Assembly (NCBI RefSeq): GCF_002159625.1
Contig: NZ_NFIZ01000010.1
Location: 1 to 64,000 of the forward strand
Origin: Olsenella sp. An285
GTDB lineage: Bacteria > Actinomycetota > Coriobacteriia > Coriobacteriales > Atopobiaceae
Length of the DNA: 64,000 bases
Direction of reading: 5' to 3'
Of the stretch, positions 25,587-34,099 are shown piece by piece. Numbering within the stretch: position 1 is the stretch's first letter; each line of letters opens with the position of its first letter. The notes under the pieces are model-generated. The model had not been told where the DNA came from. It ran no database searches and was given only the letters and a program-made list of their open reading frames with translations. Position numbers and translations under genes: made by a program.

Positions 25587-26996
25587 CTACTCACCCGTCC
25601 CGGACAGGCCGCGCACGAGCTCCTTGAAGAGGCGTCCGCGCTCCGCCATGTTGGAGAACTCGTCGAAGGACGAGCAAGCCGGCGAGAGGAGGACCGTCTC
25701 GCCCGGACGGGCGGCGGCCACCGCGGCGTCAAACGCCTCGCGCAGGTGCGGCGCCCGGTCGACCTCGAGCGCGGCGCCCGTCTCCAGGCGCGCCTGCTCG
25801 AGGGCCGACGCGATGCGCTCCCCCGCCGCGCCGAAGCACACGGCCACGCGGCAGCGCTCGCACACCGCGGCGGCGAGCGAGGCGAGGTCGGTCATCTTGT
25901 CGTGGCCGCCCAGCATGAGCACGATCGTGCCCGGCGGAAAGGCGGTGAGCGCCTTCTCCACGGAGTCCGTGTTGGTGGCCTTGGAGTCGTTCACGAAGCT
26001 GACGCCGCCGACGGTGCCGGCGGGCTCGATGCGGTGCTCGATGGGCGAGAAGGACCTGAGGCCGGAGCGCACGTCCTTCTCCGCAACGCCCACCTCGAGG
26101 GCCACGGCCGCGGCGGCGAGCGCGTTCTCGGCGTTGTGGAGGCCGAAGATCCTGAGCTCGGACGCGGGCACGAGCTCGTGCTCCGCGCCGTCCAGGCGAA
26201 CCACGAGGGCGCCCTCGCGCAGGAAGGCGGCGCAGGGCGAGCCGGGGTCCCCCGCCACGGAGAGGCGACAGGTGCGCACGCCGCGCGCCTCGCAGCGCTC
26301 GGCGACCGCGCGGCACCAGGAGTCGTCGACGGAGACCACGGCGAGGTCGCCCTCGCCCAGGTTGGCGAACGCCCGCTCCTTGGCGGCGGCGTACGCCTCC
26401 ATCGTGTGGTGCCACTCGAGGTGGTCCGGCGTGACGTTGAGGAGCACCGCCACGCGCGGGGCAAAGAGCCGGGTCTCCGCCAGCTGGAAGCTCGAGAGCT
26501 CCGCCACGAGCCAGCCGCCCTCGGCGCGCGACGGCACGGCCTCGGTGGGGGGCGTGCCGATGTTGCCCACGGACTCGGCCGCGAGGCCGCCCTCGCGCAG
26601 GAGGTGCGTGGCGAGCGAGGTGGTGGTGGTCTTGCCGTTGGTGCCCGTTATGGCGACCCAGCGCTCGGGGCTCTCGCGCCAGGCGAGCTCGGGCTCGCTC
26701 ACGACCTCGCGCGAGCAGGCCTCGGCGGCGCGGAAGAAGGCAGCGTCCATGGGGATGCCGGGAGAGGCCACGGCGAGGTCGAAGGATCCGGTCACGTCCT
26801 CGGTGCCGCACGTCACGCTGACGCCGGCGTCCTCCAGCGCGCGCGTGCGCTCGCCCTCCTCCGAGCTCGCGCCGCCGTAGAGGGTGACGGAGGCCACGCG
26901 GTCGGGGCCGAGCGAGGCGAGGTAGCGCGCGGCGGACTCGCCGGTGCGGCCGAGCCCGAGCACGAGGGTGTTCCCGAGATATGCCTGAGAGGCCAT
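25587..26996 (-). CDS. murD: UDP-MurNAc-L-alanine--D-glutamate ligase
   Basis: Mur ligase adding D-Glu. About 469 residues, starting at MASQAYLG. The N-terminal motif is VLGLGRTGESAARYL, the ATP loop AITGTNGKTTTTS, then LNVTPDHLEWH and VNDSKATNTDSV near the C-terminal domain; LLSPACSSFDEF is the MurD signature near the end. The ATG at 26996 is favoured over the one at 27011 because GGGGGAGAAGAAC lies directly upstream as a ribosome site. Confidence 0.95.
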   Translation of the reverse strand: MASQAYLGNTLVLGLGRTGESAARYLASLGPDRVASVTLYGGASSEEGERTRALEDAGVSVTCGTEDVTGSFDLAVASPGIPMDAAFFRAAEACSREVVSEPELAWRESPERWVAITGTNGKTTTTSLATHLLREGGLAAESVGNIGTPPTEAVPSRAEGGWLVAELSSFQLAETRLFAPRVAVLLNVTPDHLEWHHTMEAYAAAKERAFANLGEGDLAVVSVDDSWCRAVAERCEARGVRTCRLSVAGDPGSPCAAFLREGALVVRLDGAEHELVPASELRIFGLHNAENALAAAAVALEVGVAEKDVRSGLRSFSPIEHRIEPAGTVGGVSFVNDSKATNTDSVEKALTAFPPGTIVLMLGGHDKMTDLASLAAAVCERCRVAVCFGAAGERIASALEQARLETGAALEVDRAPHLREAFDAAVAAARPGETVLLSPACSSFDEFSNMAERGRLFKELVRGLSGTGE

Positions 26997-27015
26997 GTTC
27001 TTCTCCCCCATCTGG

Positions 27016-28056
27016 CTAGCCGAGCTGGAAGTAGAGCGCGAAGCCGAGCGCGGCGAAGGCGGCCGAGACGATCCAGAACCGCACGACGACCTTGTTCTCC
27101 GCCCAGCCCATCTGCTCGAAGTGGTGGTGGATCGGCGTCATGAGGAAGACGCGCCTGCCCGTGAGCTTGAAGCTCGTGACCTGGATCATGACGGAGAGGG
27201 CCTCGCAGACGAAGAGGCCGCCCATGATGAGCGAGGTGACCTCGGTCTTGGTGAGCACCGCGAGCGAGGCGAGGGCCGCGCCCAGGGCGAGCGAGCCGGT
27301 GTCGCCCATGAAGATGGACGCCGGGTAGCAGTTGTGCCAGAGGAAGCCCACGCAGGCGCCCGCGATGGCACCGGCAAAGACGGCGAGGTCGAGCTCGCCG
27401 TAGAGGAAGGCGACCATGGCCATCACGCCCATCACGACCATCGAGCACCCGCCCGCGAGGCCGTCGAGGCCGTCCGTGAGGTTGACGGCGTTGGAGAGGC
27501 CCGCCATGAGCAGGAACACGAAGACGAGGTAGAGCCAGGGGACGGAGACGGCGGCGTCGGGCGTGACGATGGTGGTGGTGAGCACGCCGAGGTCGATGGC
27601 GAAGCCGCCCGGGAGGCGCACCTCCGGGGAGACGCCGCAGACGTTGACGGCAACGAGGCAGAACACGACGGAGATGAGGATGAGGCCGATCATCTTCTGC
27701 GAGGGCGTGAGGCCGAGCGAGCGCTTGTGCGCCACGCTCTCGATGTCGTCCAGAAGGCCGAGCGAGCCCGTCACGAGCGTGGCGCCCACGGCGAGGATGA
27801 GCCCGGGCGTCCACTCGCCGAGAAGGGCCACCGAGACGAGCACGCCGGCGAGGATGATGAGGCCGCCCATGGTGGGCGTGCCCTGCTTCACGAGGTGGCG
27901 CTGGGGGCCGTCCGCGCGAATCTGCTGGCCCACGCCCTCGTGGCGCATGAGGCGGATGAAGAGGGGCATGAGGAGCCCCGTGACCAGGGCGGCGACGCCG
28001 ACGGCCAGAAACACCTGGTAGGTGGGATAGGCGGGGTTTCCAATCATGGGAATCAT
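27016..28056 (-). CDS. mraY: Phospho-MurNAc-pentapeptide transferase (lipid I synthase)
   Basis: Integral membrane enzyme that joins UDP-MurNAc-pentapeptide to undecaprenyl phosphate. 346 residues, ten predicted helices. Signatures seen: TPTMGG (about 60-65), LLDDIES (about 101-107), NAVNLTDGLDGLAGG and MTPIHHHFEQMGW. It overlaps the murF stop by four bases. Here murF precedes mraY, with no murE in the cluster. Confidence 0.97.
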   Translation of the reverse strand: MIPMIGNPAYPTYQVFLAVGVAALVTGLLMPLFIRLMRHEGVGQQIRADGPQRHLVKQGTPTMGGLIILAGVLVSVALLGEWTPGLILAVGATLVTGSLGLLDDIESVAHKRSLGLTPSQKMIGLILISVVFCLVAVNVCGVSPEVRLPGGFAIDLGVLTTTIVTPDAAVSVPWLYLVFVFLLMAGLSNAVNLTDGLDGLAGGCSMVVMGVMAMVAFLYGELDLAVFAGAIAGACVGFLWHNCYPASIFMGDTGSLALGAALASLAVLTKTEVTSLIMGGLFVCEALSVMIQVTSFKLTGRRVFLMTPIHHHFEQMGWAENKVVVRFWIVSAAFAALGFALYFQLG

Positions 28057-29492
28057 CGGGCGAGCACTCCCCTCACGAAGTAGTCCAGTCCGGAGGCACG
28101 AGAGGCCTTCACGAGCACGAGGTCACCGGGCGCGAGCACGGGGCCGATCACGTCCACGGCCTCCTCGACGGTGGAGAAGCGCTCCACGGCGTCCTCCGAG
28201 AGGCCCATCGTGAGCGCCGCCTCGGCCATGGCTCCGGCGAGCTCGTCGCCAATGAGCACGAGGAGGTCGACGCCCTTGGCGGCGGCGTAGGCGCCCACGT
28301 AGCCGTGGAGGCGCTCCGCCTCGTCTCCGAGCTCGCCCATCTCGCCGAGCACGGCCACGCGCCTTCCGGCCGTCTCCATGGAGGCGAGGACGTCGAGCGA
28401 GGAGGCCATCGAGGCGGGCGCCGCGTTGTAGGAGTCGTCGATGACGCGGGCGCCGCAGGGGGCCTCGCGCACGTCGAGGCGCATGCTCGTGGGCTCCATG
28501 GCCTCGATCGCCGCCGCGGCGGCGTCGCGGTCGAGCCCGGCGCGCCAGATGAGCGCGAGTGCCAGGAGGAAGTCGTCCACGACCTTGCGGCCCGGGAGCG
28601 AGAGCGCGACCTCGCGGCTCCAGCCGTCCGCGCACCTTACCGTGAGGCGCGCGCATCCGTTTGCGTCGAGGGTGACGCCCTCGGCGCGGACCGCGTCCGC
28701 CTCCCCCGAGCCCACGCGGACGACCTCCGCGCCGGCCGGGCGGCAGAAGCCCTCCTCGATGAAGCCGGTGAAGTCCCCCGAGCTCATGAGCGCGAGGGCG
28801 GGACCCACGCCGTCGTGGGCGGCGAGGCCCGAGACCACCTCGGCCTTGGCGCGCGCGATGTTCTCGCGGCTGCCGAGGATGCCGATGTGGCTCGTGCCCA
28901 CGTTGGTGATGCAGGCGAGCGCCGGGCGGCAGGCCGCGGCCATGCGGGCGATCTCGCCGGCGTGGTTCATGCCGAGCTCGCACACGAGGACCTCGGAGTC
29001 CTCGGGCGCGGAGAGGACCGTGAGCGGCAGGCCGATGAGGCTGTTGAGGTTGCCACGGGTGGCGTGGCAGCGGCGCGTGGCGCCCACGCCCGCCGCGAGC
29101 ATCTCCTTGGTGGTGGTCTTGCCCACCGAGCCCGTTACCGCGAGCACGAGCCACTCGGGGTGGGCGTCGCGACGGTGGGTGGCAAGGCGCAGGAGGAACT
29201 CCTCGCAGTCGTCGCCGGCGGCGCGCAGCACCGCGCAGCCCGCCTCGCGGGCGGCGTCGAGCGCCTCTGCCGGCACCTCGGCGGACGCCACCACGGCGCC
29301 CGCGCCCGCGCGCGCCGCCTGGGCGAGGTAGGCGTTGCCGTCCGAGCGCTCGCCGGCAAAGGCCACGAACACGTCCCCGGCGCCCACCTTGCGCGAGTCT
29401 ATCGCAATATCCCCCACGAGCCTCTCGCCCGGGTCGAGGAGCACGGCGGCGCCGGTGGCCTCCGCGAGCTCGGTGACTGACATGCTGATCAT
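28053..29492 (-). CDS. murF: UDP-MurNAc-tripeptide--D-alanyl-D-alanine ligase
   Basis: Mur ligase that adds D-Ala-D-Ala. 479 residues: N-terminal uridine-binding domain (IDSRKVGAGDVFVAFAG, 31-47), ATP loop TGSVGKTTTKEM (120-131), NAPAS-type motif DDSYNAAPASM and a C-terminal Rossmann-like domain (LGEMGELGDEAERLHGYVG). Its ATG follows ftsI by about 17 bases. A second Met (residue 4) is an alternative start. Confidence 0.95.
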   Translation of the reverse strand: MISMSVTELAEATGAAVLLDPGERLVGDIAIDSRKVGAGDVFVAFAGERSDGNAYLAQAARAGAGAVVASAEVPAEALDAAREAGCAVLRAAGDDCEEFLLRLATHRRDAHPEWLVLAVTGSVGKTTTKEMLAAGVGATRRCHATRGNLNSLIGLPLTVLSAPEDSEVLVCELGMNHAGEIARMAAACRPALACITNVGTSHIGILGSRENIARAKAEVVSGLAAHDGVGPALALMSSGDFTGFIEEGFCRPAGAEVVRVGSGEADAVRAEGVTLDANGCARLTVRCADGWSREVALSLPGRKVVDDFLLALALIWRAGLDRDAAAAAIEAMEPTSMRLDVREAPCGARVIDDSYNAAPASMASSLDVLASMETAGRRVAVLGEMGELGDEAERLHGYVGAYAAAKGVDLLVLIGDELAGAMAEAALTMGLSEDAVERFSTVEEAVDVIGPVLAPGDLVLVKASRASGLDYFVRGVLAR

Positions 29493-29509
29493 GGTGAATC
29501 CCCCTACCG

Positions 29510-31303
29510 CTATGAGACGGGCGAGACGCCCATTATGTTAACCGTCTGCGTCATGACGTCGTGGAAGACGGACGCCGCCGACTCCGCCGCGAGGTACGGG
29601 ACGCCGTTCAGGCCCACGTACGCAAAGACCTCGGGGTCGTCCGCGTTGGCAAAGCCGGCGAGCGACGCCACGAACTTGCCCGCCACGTAGCCGGAGCCGT
29701 CCTCCGCGGCCACCTCGCCCGTGCCGGTCTTGCCCGCCACGTCGTAGCCGTCCACGGCGGCGTTCTTTGCCGTGCCCTCGGTGACCACGAGGCGCAGCAT
29801 CTCCACCTCCTGGGCAGCGACCTCGGCAGAGACCACGGGGTCGCCGGCCGGCCAGTCGACCTCCTCCTCGCCCTTCGTCACGAGGAAGTGCGGCGTGATG
29901 GGCACGCCGCCGTTTGCCACGGCGCCGTAGGCGCGCACGAGCTGGACGAGCGGGATGGCGAGGCCCTGGCCAAACGCCATCGAGCCCAGGGACGAGACGT
30001 CGTACTCGTCCTTGGTCTTCACGAGGCCCTCCACCTCGCCCGGGAAGTCGATGCCCGTCTTGTGGCCGATCCCGTAGCGGTCCAGGCCCTCGGAGAAGAC
30101 GTCCTTGCCCATCACGTCCTGGGCAAGGAGCGCCATCGCGGCGTTGGACGAGCGCCTGAGCATCTCGCGGATGGACATGTCCATCGTGTAGTCGCGCCCG
30201 TCGTCGTCCGTGACGTAGCTCGAGCCCACCTTGACGGCAGCGGGCACGGTGTAGACGGTGTCGGGCGTGTAGAGCCCCTTCTCGAGGCCGATGGAGGTGG
30301 TGATGACCTTGAAGATCGAGCCGGGCTCGAAGGAGCTCGTGACGAGCTTGAGGTTGAGCGCCTCGAGGTCCTCGAGGTTGGAGAAGTCCGGCAGCGGCGT
30401 GGAGCACGCGGCGAGGATCTCCCCGGTCTTGGGGTCGGTGACCATGACCGAGCCGGAGTCCGAGGTGTAGTGCTCCACGGCCTCGGCGATGATGCCCTCG
30501 CACGCCTCCTGGAGGTCGATGTCGAGCGAGATGACGATGTCGGTGCCGTCCACCGCCTCAGTTATGCGCGAGGCGCCGCCTGCGATGGGCGTGCCGTAGA
30601 GGCCCGTCTCCACGAGCATCTGGCCGTCAATGCCGGTGAGCAGGTCGTTGTAGTAGTACTCGAGACCCGAGGCGCCGTCCCCGTCCATGTTGACGTAGCC
30701 CAGGATCTGGGCCCCCACGTTTCCGTAGGGGTAGACGCGCTTGGTGTCCGCGAGGAAGTAGACGCCCGAGAGCTCGCGCTTGGCGAGGGTCTCGGAGAGC
30801 TCGTCGGCGATCTCCTGGTCCACCTGGCGCTGGATGTAGACGAAGGTGGACTCCCGGTTCTCGGTGATGAGGTCCATGTAGTCGCTCTTCTTGCCGCCGA
30901 GGGCGTCCGCGAGCGCGGAGGCGACGCCCGAGGGGTCGCTGATCTCCGAGGGGTTGGCGTAGATGGTCTCGCAGTCCTCGCTCAGGGCGAGGACGTTGCC
31001 GTTGCGGTCGTAGATGGTGCCGCGCTTGGCGTGGAGCGCGATGGCGTTGGTGCGCTGGGACTCCGCCCTCGACTTGAGGTTGGCGGCGTCCACCACCTGG
31101 AGCCAGCCCAGACGGGCGGCCACCACGCCAAAGACGGCAAGAAGGACGCGCCGCGTGACCGAGAGGCCCCTGTCCGTGCCGCCGCTCCCCGACCCGCCCG
31201 GTCGGGAGGCGCGCACGCGGTAACGCGCACGAGAGGCCTCGTCGTACGAGGCCTCCGGATAGCTCCGCCGCCTGGAGCGGCTCTGTCGTTCTCTTCTGCT
31301 CAC
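29510..31303 (-). CDS. ftsI: Septal penicillin-binding protein (class B transpeptidase)
   Basis: D,D-transpeptidase that cross-links septal peptidoglycan with FtsW. 597 residues: an Arg-rich cytoplasmic start, a membrane helix (about 51-71), a PBP dimerisation domain starting with KRGTIYDRNG (93-102) and a transpeptidase domain. Active-site motifs are S329xxK332 (EPGSIFK), SSN at 385-387 and KTG at 525-527. There are no PASTA domains. It follows ftsL by nine bases. Confidence 0.96.
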   Translation of the reverse strand: MSRRERQSRSRRRSYPEASYDEASRARYRVRASRPGGSGSGGTDRGLSVTRRVLLAVFGVVAARLGWLQVVDAANLKSRAESQRTNAIALHAKRGTIYDRNGNVLALSEDCETIYANPSEISDPSGVASALADALGGKKSDYMDLITENRESTFVYIQRQVDQEIADELSETLAKRELSGVYFLADTKRVYPYGNVGAQILGYVNMDGDGASGLEYYYNDLLTGIDGQMLVETGLYGTPIAGGASRITEAVDGTDIVISLDIDLQEACEGIIAEAVEHYTSDSGSVMVTDPKTGEILAACSTPLPDFSNLEDLEALNLKLVTSSFEPGSIFKVITTSIGLEKGLYTPDTVYTVPAAVKVGSSYVTDDDGRDYTMDMSIREMLRRSSNAAMALLAQDVMGKDVFSEGLDRYGIGHKTGIDFPGEVEGLVKTKDEYDVSSLGSMAFGQGLAIPLVQLVRAYGAVANGGVPITPHFLVTKGEEEVDWPAGDPVVSAEVAAQEVEMLRLVVTEGTAKNAAVDGYDVAGKTGTGEVAAEDGSGYVAGKFVASLAGFANADDPEVFAYVGLNGVPYLAAESAASVFHDVMTQTVNIMGVSPVS

Positions 31304-31312
31304 AAGCTCAGT

Positions 31313-31819
31313 CTAGCCCATGTTCGCCTGCTCGCCGGTGGCCTCGGGAGCCTGCGCAGCTTCCCCATCAGCGGACGCGGGAGCCTCCTCGGGGGTCTCG
31401 TTCGCGGCGGCGCCGAGGGTGATGTCCACGTGGTCGGAGGGAAGGAGCATGCCGTAGTTCTGGGTGGCGATGCGGCTGATGCGCGAGTTGCTCGAGAGGA
31501 CCGACCTCTCGATGCTGAGGTCGGAGCTGAGGGTCTGGGCCTCGGAGATCTGCTCCTTCAAGGTCGAGTTCTCCTCCAGGAGGGTGACCGTGGCGGTGGT
31601 GAGGGTCACGCGCACGAGGCCGAGCCCCACCAAAAGCGCCGCGGCGAGAAGGGCCATGCGGACGTTGGAGACGAACTGCGGGGAGACCCCCCTGCGGGCC
31701 TCGGCGTCAAGGCCGCCGCCGGACACGACCTCGAACGACGGGCGGGTCGCGCGCCCCTGTCGCCGGGCGCGCCTCTCGGCCGCCTCCACGTTGTATGCCT
31801 CAGATCCCTGGTGCCTCAT
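31313..31819 (-). CDS. ftsL: FtsL-like septal membrane protein
   Basis: A 168-residue bitopic protein in the ftsL position between rsmH and ftsI. It has a basic cytoplasmic head, one helix (about 54-72) and a short coiled coil (TLLEENSTLKEQISEAQTL, 79-97) with an NYGMLLP segment typical of FtsL/DivIC. An Ala/Glu/Pro-rich tail of about 40 residues ends it. The ATG at 31819 is preceded by AAGGA; the longer frame start is less likely. Sequence similarity is low, as usual for FtsL, so the name rests largely on position and topology. Confidence 0.8.
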   Translation of the reverse strand: MRHQGSEAYNVEAAERRARRQGRATRPSFEVVSGGGLDAEARRGVSPQFVSNVRMALLAAALLVGLGLVRVTLTTATVTLLEENSTLKEQISEAQTLSSDLSIERSVLSSNSRISRIATQNYGMLLPSDHVDITLGAAANETPEEAPASADGEAAQAPEATGEQANMG

Positions 31820-31949
31820 GCCGAGTCCTTCTCGTTCGCGCGGCAAGGCCGCCGCATTGTTCTTTAGTGGTGCAGGTACGCTGGGGACTTGAGGGTTGTG
31901 CGGAGCGTTCCTCGAGAGTTGGTTGAGCGACCTTGAGAGTGTGTCTAGC

Positions 31950-32026
31950 GTTTGTGCGTTGCTGCGTTTGTCGTACGTTGGTGGTGCGTTTGAGCTGCGT
32001 TTCTGATGCGTTGGTGGTGCGTCTGG
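31950..32026 (-). promoter_or_regulatory. C-rich, G-poor repeat leader before ftsL (possible Rho/rut or RNA-binding site)
   Basis: On the minus (transcribed) strand the word AACGC recurs seven times at spacings of 7 to 11 bases in an A/C-rich, nearly G-free stretch. Units look like AACGCATCAGA and AACGCAGCTCA, with CACCACC between some of them. It lies between rsmH and ftsL in a 249-base gap within the dcw operon. This base composition is the hallmark of Rho utilisation sites, and the regular repeat could also bind an RNA-binding protein. Confidence 0.5.
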
Positions 32027-32068
32027 CCGTGCTATGTAGACGGCTTTCGCCGGCTACGCCTCACTTCC

Positions 32069-33040
32069 TCACTCGGTGACGTCGAGCTTGACCGCCACGC
32101 GCATGAGGGCGCTTCGCGAACGGGGGTTGGCCGCGACCTCCTCCTTGGAGGCGACGAGCGGCTTTCTCGTCCTGACCTCGACTATCGGCACGTGTCCGCA
32201 CACGCACACCGGAAGGTCCGGCGGGCAGGTGCACCCCTGCGAGAGCTCAGAGAAGACGTGCTTCACGATGCGGTCCTCGAGCGAGTGGTAGGAGATGACG
32301 CAGATCCTGCCACCGGGGTTCGCCCAGCGGACGGCGGCCCTGAGGCCGCGGTCCAGAACGTCGAGCTCGTGGTTGACCTCGATGCGCAGCGCCTGGAAGG
32401 CGCGGCGCGCCGGGTGCCCGCCCGTTCTTCTCGCCGCCGCGGGAATCGCGCCCTTGATGACCTCCACGAGCTGGAGGGTCGTCTCTATGGGCTCCTTCGC
32501 CCGGCGCTCGACGATGCGACGGGCGATGCGCGAGGCAAAGCGCTCGTCTCCGTATACGCGTAAGATTCGGGTGAGGTCTGCTTCGTTGTAGGTGTTCACG
32601 ACCTCGGCTGCGGTTAGGGTGTTGTTCCCCGAATTCATACGCATGTCCAGGGGCGCGTCCTCGTGGTACGAGAAGCCGCGCTCCGGGATATCGAGTTGCG
32701 GTGACGAGACCCCCAGGTCAAAGAGGAAGCAGTCCACGCCGGGGACCTCGGCCTCGACGAGCAGTTCGTCAAGGTCGCCGAAGTTGCCCCTGAGCAGGCG
32801 GACGTCGGCCTCCGGGACCTCGCTCGCAAGACGCCTGGAGGCTGCCTCGAGCGCCATCTCGTCCTGGTCTATCCCAAGCGAGAGGCCGTCAGGCGCCACG
32901 CGCCTCGCGAGCTCCACCGAGTGCCCGGCCCCGCCGAGGGTGCAGTCGCAGACCACCTCTCCCGGCCTGGGGTCGAGCTCGGCGAGGACCTCGTCGAGCA
33001 TTACGGGTACGTGCCGATATTCCCTTGTCAAGACCCTCAC
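32069..33040 (-). CDS. rsmH: 16S rRNA (cytosine1402-N4)-methyltransferase
   Basis: SAM-dependent methyltransferase (MraW) for C1402 in the ribosomal P site. 323 residues. Motifs: HVPVMLDEVL (10-19), CTLGGAGHS (33-41), FDLGVSSPQLD and ISYHSLEDRIVK. A CxC-type cluster (CTCPPDLPVCVCG) near residue 285 is as in the family. Bases 32424-32432 encode two rare AGA arginine codons inside a GAGAAGAAC word. It lies 18 bases after mraZ. Confidence 0.96.
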   Translation of the reverse strand: MRVLTREYRHVPVMLDEVLAELDPRPGEVVCDCTLGGAGHSVELARRVAPDGLSLGIDQDEMALEAASRRLASEVPEADVRLLRGNFGDLDELLVEAEVPGVDCFLFDLGVSSPQLDIPERGFSYHEDAPLDMRMNSGNNTLTAAEVVNTYNEADLTRILRVYGDERFASRIARRIVERRAKEPIETTLQLVEVIKGAIPAAARRTGGHPARRAFQALRIEVNHELDVLDRGLRAAVRWANPGGRICVISYHSLEDRIVKHVFSELSQGCTCPPDLPVCVCGHVPIVEVRTRKPLVASKEEVAANPRSRSALMRVAVKLDVTE

Positions 33041-33058
33041 CCCCTCTCGTTGCAGCGG

Positions 33059-33517
33059 CTAGTCGTGGAAGAGCAGCGCATCGAGGTCGTCCTCGAAGCT
33101 CGCCTGCGTCGCGTTCCACTTCTGGGTGTTCCAGACCTCGAAGTGGTCCCCGGCGCCCACGACCGTGACGTCCGCCGTGAGCCCGAGCTTCTCGCGCGAG
33201 CCGGGCTTGGCCGCGTCGAGCTTTCCCAGGGCTACGCGGCCGGCGGAGTCGATGTCGACCTCCACGGCGCTCGCCCAGAGGCCCGTCCTCAGCTGGACGT
33301 CCCTGCGGCTGCGGGGGTCGTAGTGGTGGTCGCCGTACTCGAAGAGGCCGTCGACGAACCGCTCGAACCCCTCAGGGGTGAAGCCGTTCACGCAGCCGTT
33401 CATGGGAACGAGGTATATCGTCTTCTTGTCGCCGTCGATCAGCTGCTTGCGGAAGACGGCGGGGAGCGTGACGCGGGCCTTGGCATCCACGGACATCGGA
33501 TACGAGCCTGCGAGCAT
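33059..33517 (-). CDS. mraZ: Transcriptional regulator MraZ
   Basis: First gene of the dcw cluster; a DNA-binding protein that controls the cluster. The 152 residues contain two SpoVT-AbrB-like MraZ domains, with the DAKARVTLPAVFRKQL motif (11-26) and the second-half DSAGRVALGKLD motif. The ATG at 33517 follows GGGAGGG; the longer frame upstream runs into the promoter region. Confidence 0.95.
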   Translation of the reverse strand: MLAGSYPMSVDAKARVTLPAVFRKQLIDGDKKTIYLVPMNGCVNGFTPEGFERFVDGLFEYGDHHYDPRSRRDVQLRTGLWASAVEVDIDSAGRVALGKLDAAKPGSREKLGLTADVTVVGAGDHFEVWNTQKWNATQASFEDDLDALLFHD

Positions 33518-33568
33518 GTCACCCTCCCTTCGAGACAACGGACCTGCCCCCGAACGGAGCGTGGGAAC

Positions 33569-33574
33569 ACTATA
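33569..33574 (-). promoter_or_regulatory. -10 element of the mraZ/dcw promoter
   Basis: TATAGT on the minus strand, 52 bases before the mraZ start and followed by GTT as in the tRNA promoter at 5.87 kb. No strong -35 is seen at 16-18 bases. TGGG-type words lie upstream (around 33585 and 33614), but not with the regular spacing of known MraZ boxes. Confidence 0.45.
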
Positions 33575-33597
33575 CGTCAATGGCCCCACCTTGCGAC

Positions 33598-34099
33598 ACC
33601 AGAAAACACTTTCCCACACCCTGCGGTTGAGAAATGGGCGTCGGCGGGTCTGGGAGGCCACGGGGAGTCTCCGCACCCCCTAGATGTTGCGCATCTCAGG
33701 GAGCTGAGGCACAAGAGAGGGCGGACTGTTCGCTTTTCTCGGAAACGATTTATGGCGGCGCCGTGAATCCGCAGGTAGGCCGAGAAGAACTGTGGCCCGT
33801 GCTCACATTTTCCCAGCTCAGATATGGTGGGGCGCCGTCCCACGCGGCACGCGGGCCCGCACTTCTCGGCTCGCGCCAAGAGCTACGCCGCACTTCTCGC
33901 CCCAACAATCAAGTGCGGGCAAAAAACAGCCCTCCCGTCAACAAGTGCGATGGACGTCTCGACGTTCGCGCGCAGGTGCGCGCAGCAAGTGCCCTCCAGG
34001 CCGCACCTGCGTGGCAAGGCACCAAGTGCGACCGCACTCGAAGCCAACGCCCGCGAGCAGGGTCGCTCCTGGGTGACGGGAGGCTGTCCCGCGCCGCCC
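33598..34099. repeat. Repeat-rich gap between xerD and mraZ
   Basis: No gene is visible. There is one GAGAAGAAC (33782-33790), two CCGCACTTCTCG words (about 33867 and 33888), a nearby CAAGTGCGGGC, and several further AAGTGCG words up to about 34030. These are the same pieces that make up the 4.5-kb and 47.4-kb palindromes, here in scattered form. Confidence 0.5.

Noticed and set aside
29561-31867. Very long open frame (768 codons) on the plus strand opposite ftsI and ftsL
   Set aside because: Antisense shadow of high-GC coding sequence; the minus strand encodes a complete PBP with all motifs, and the plus frame has no domain and an odd His/Arg/Gly/Val composition.
33575-33625. TGGG words upstream of mraZ as MraZ-binding boxes
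   Set aside because: Known boxes are regularly spaced (about ten bases apart); the words here are about 13-15 bases apart and one is TGGTG. The site remains possible but is not supported.
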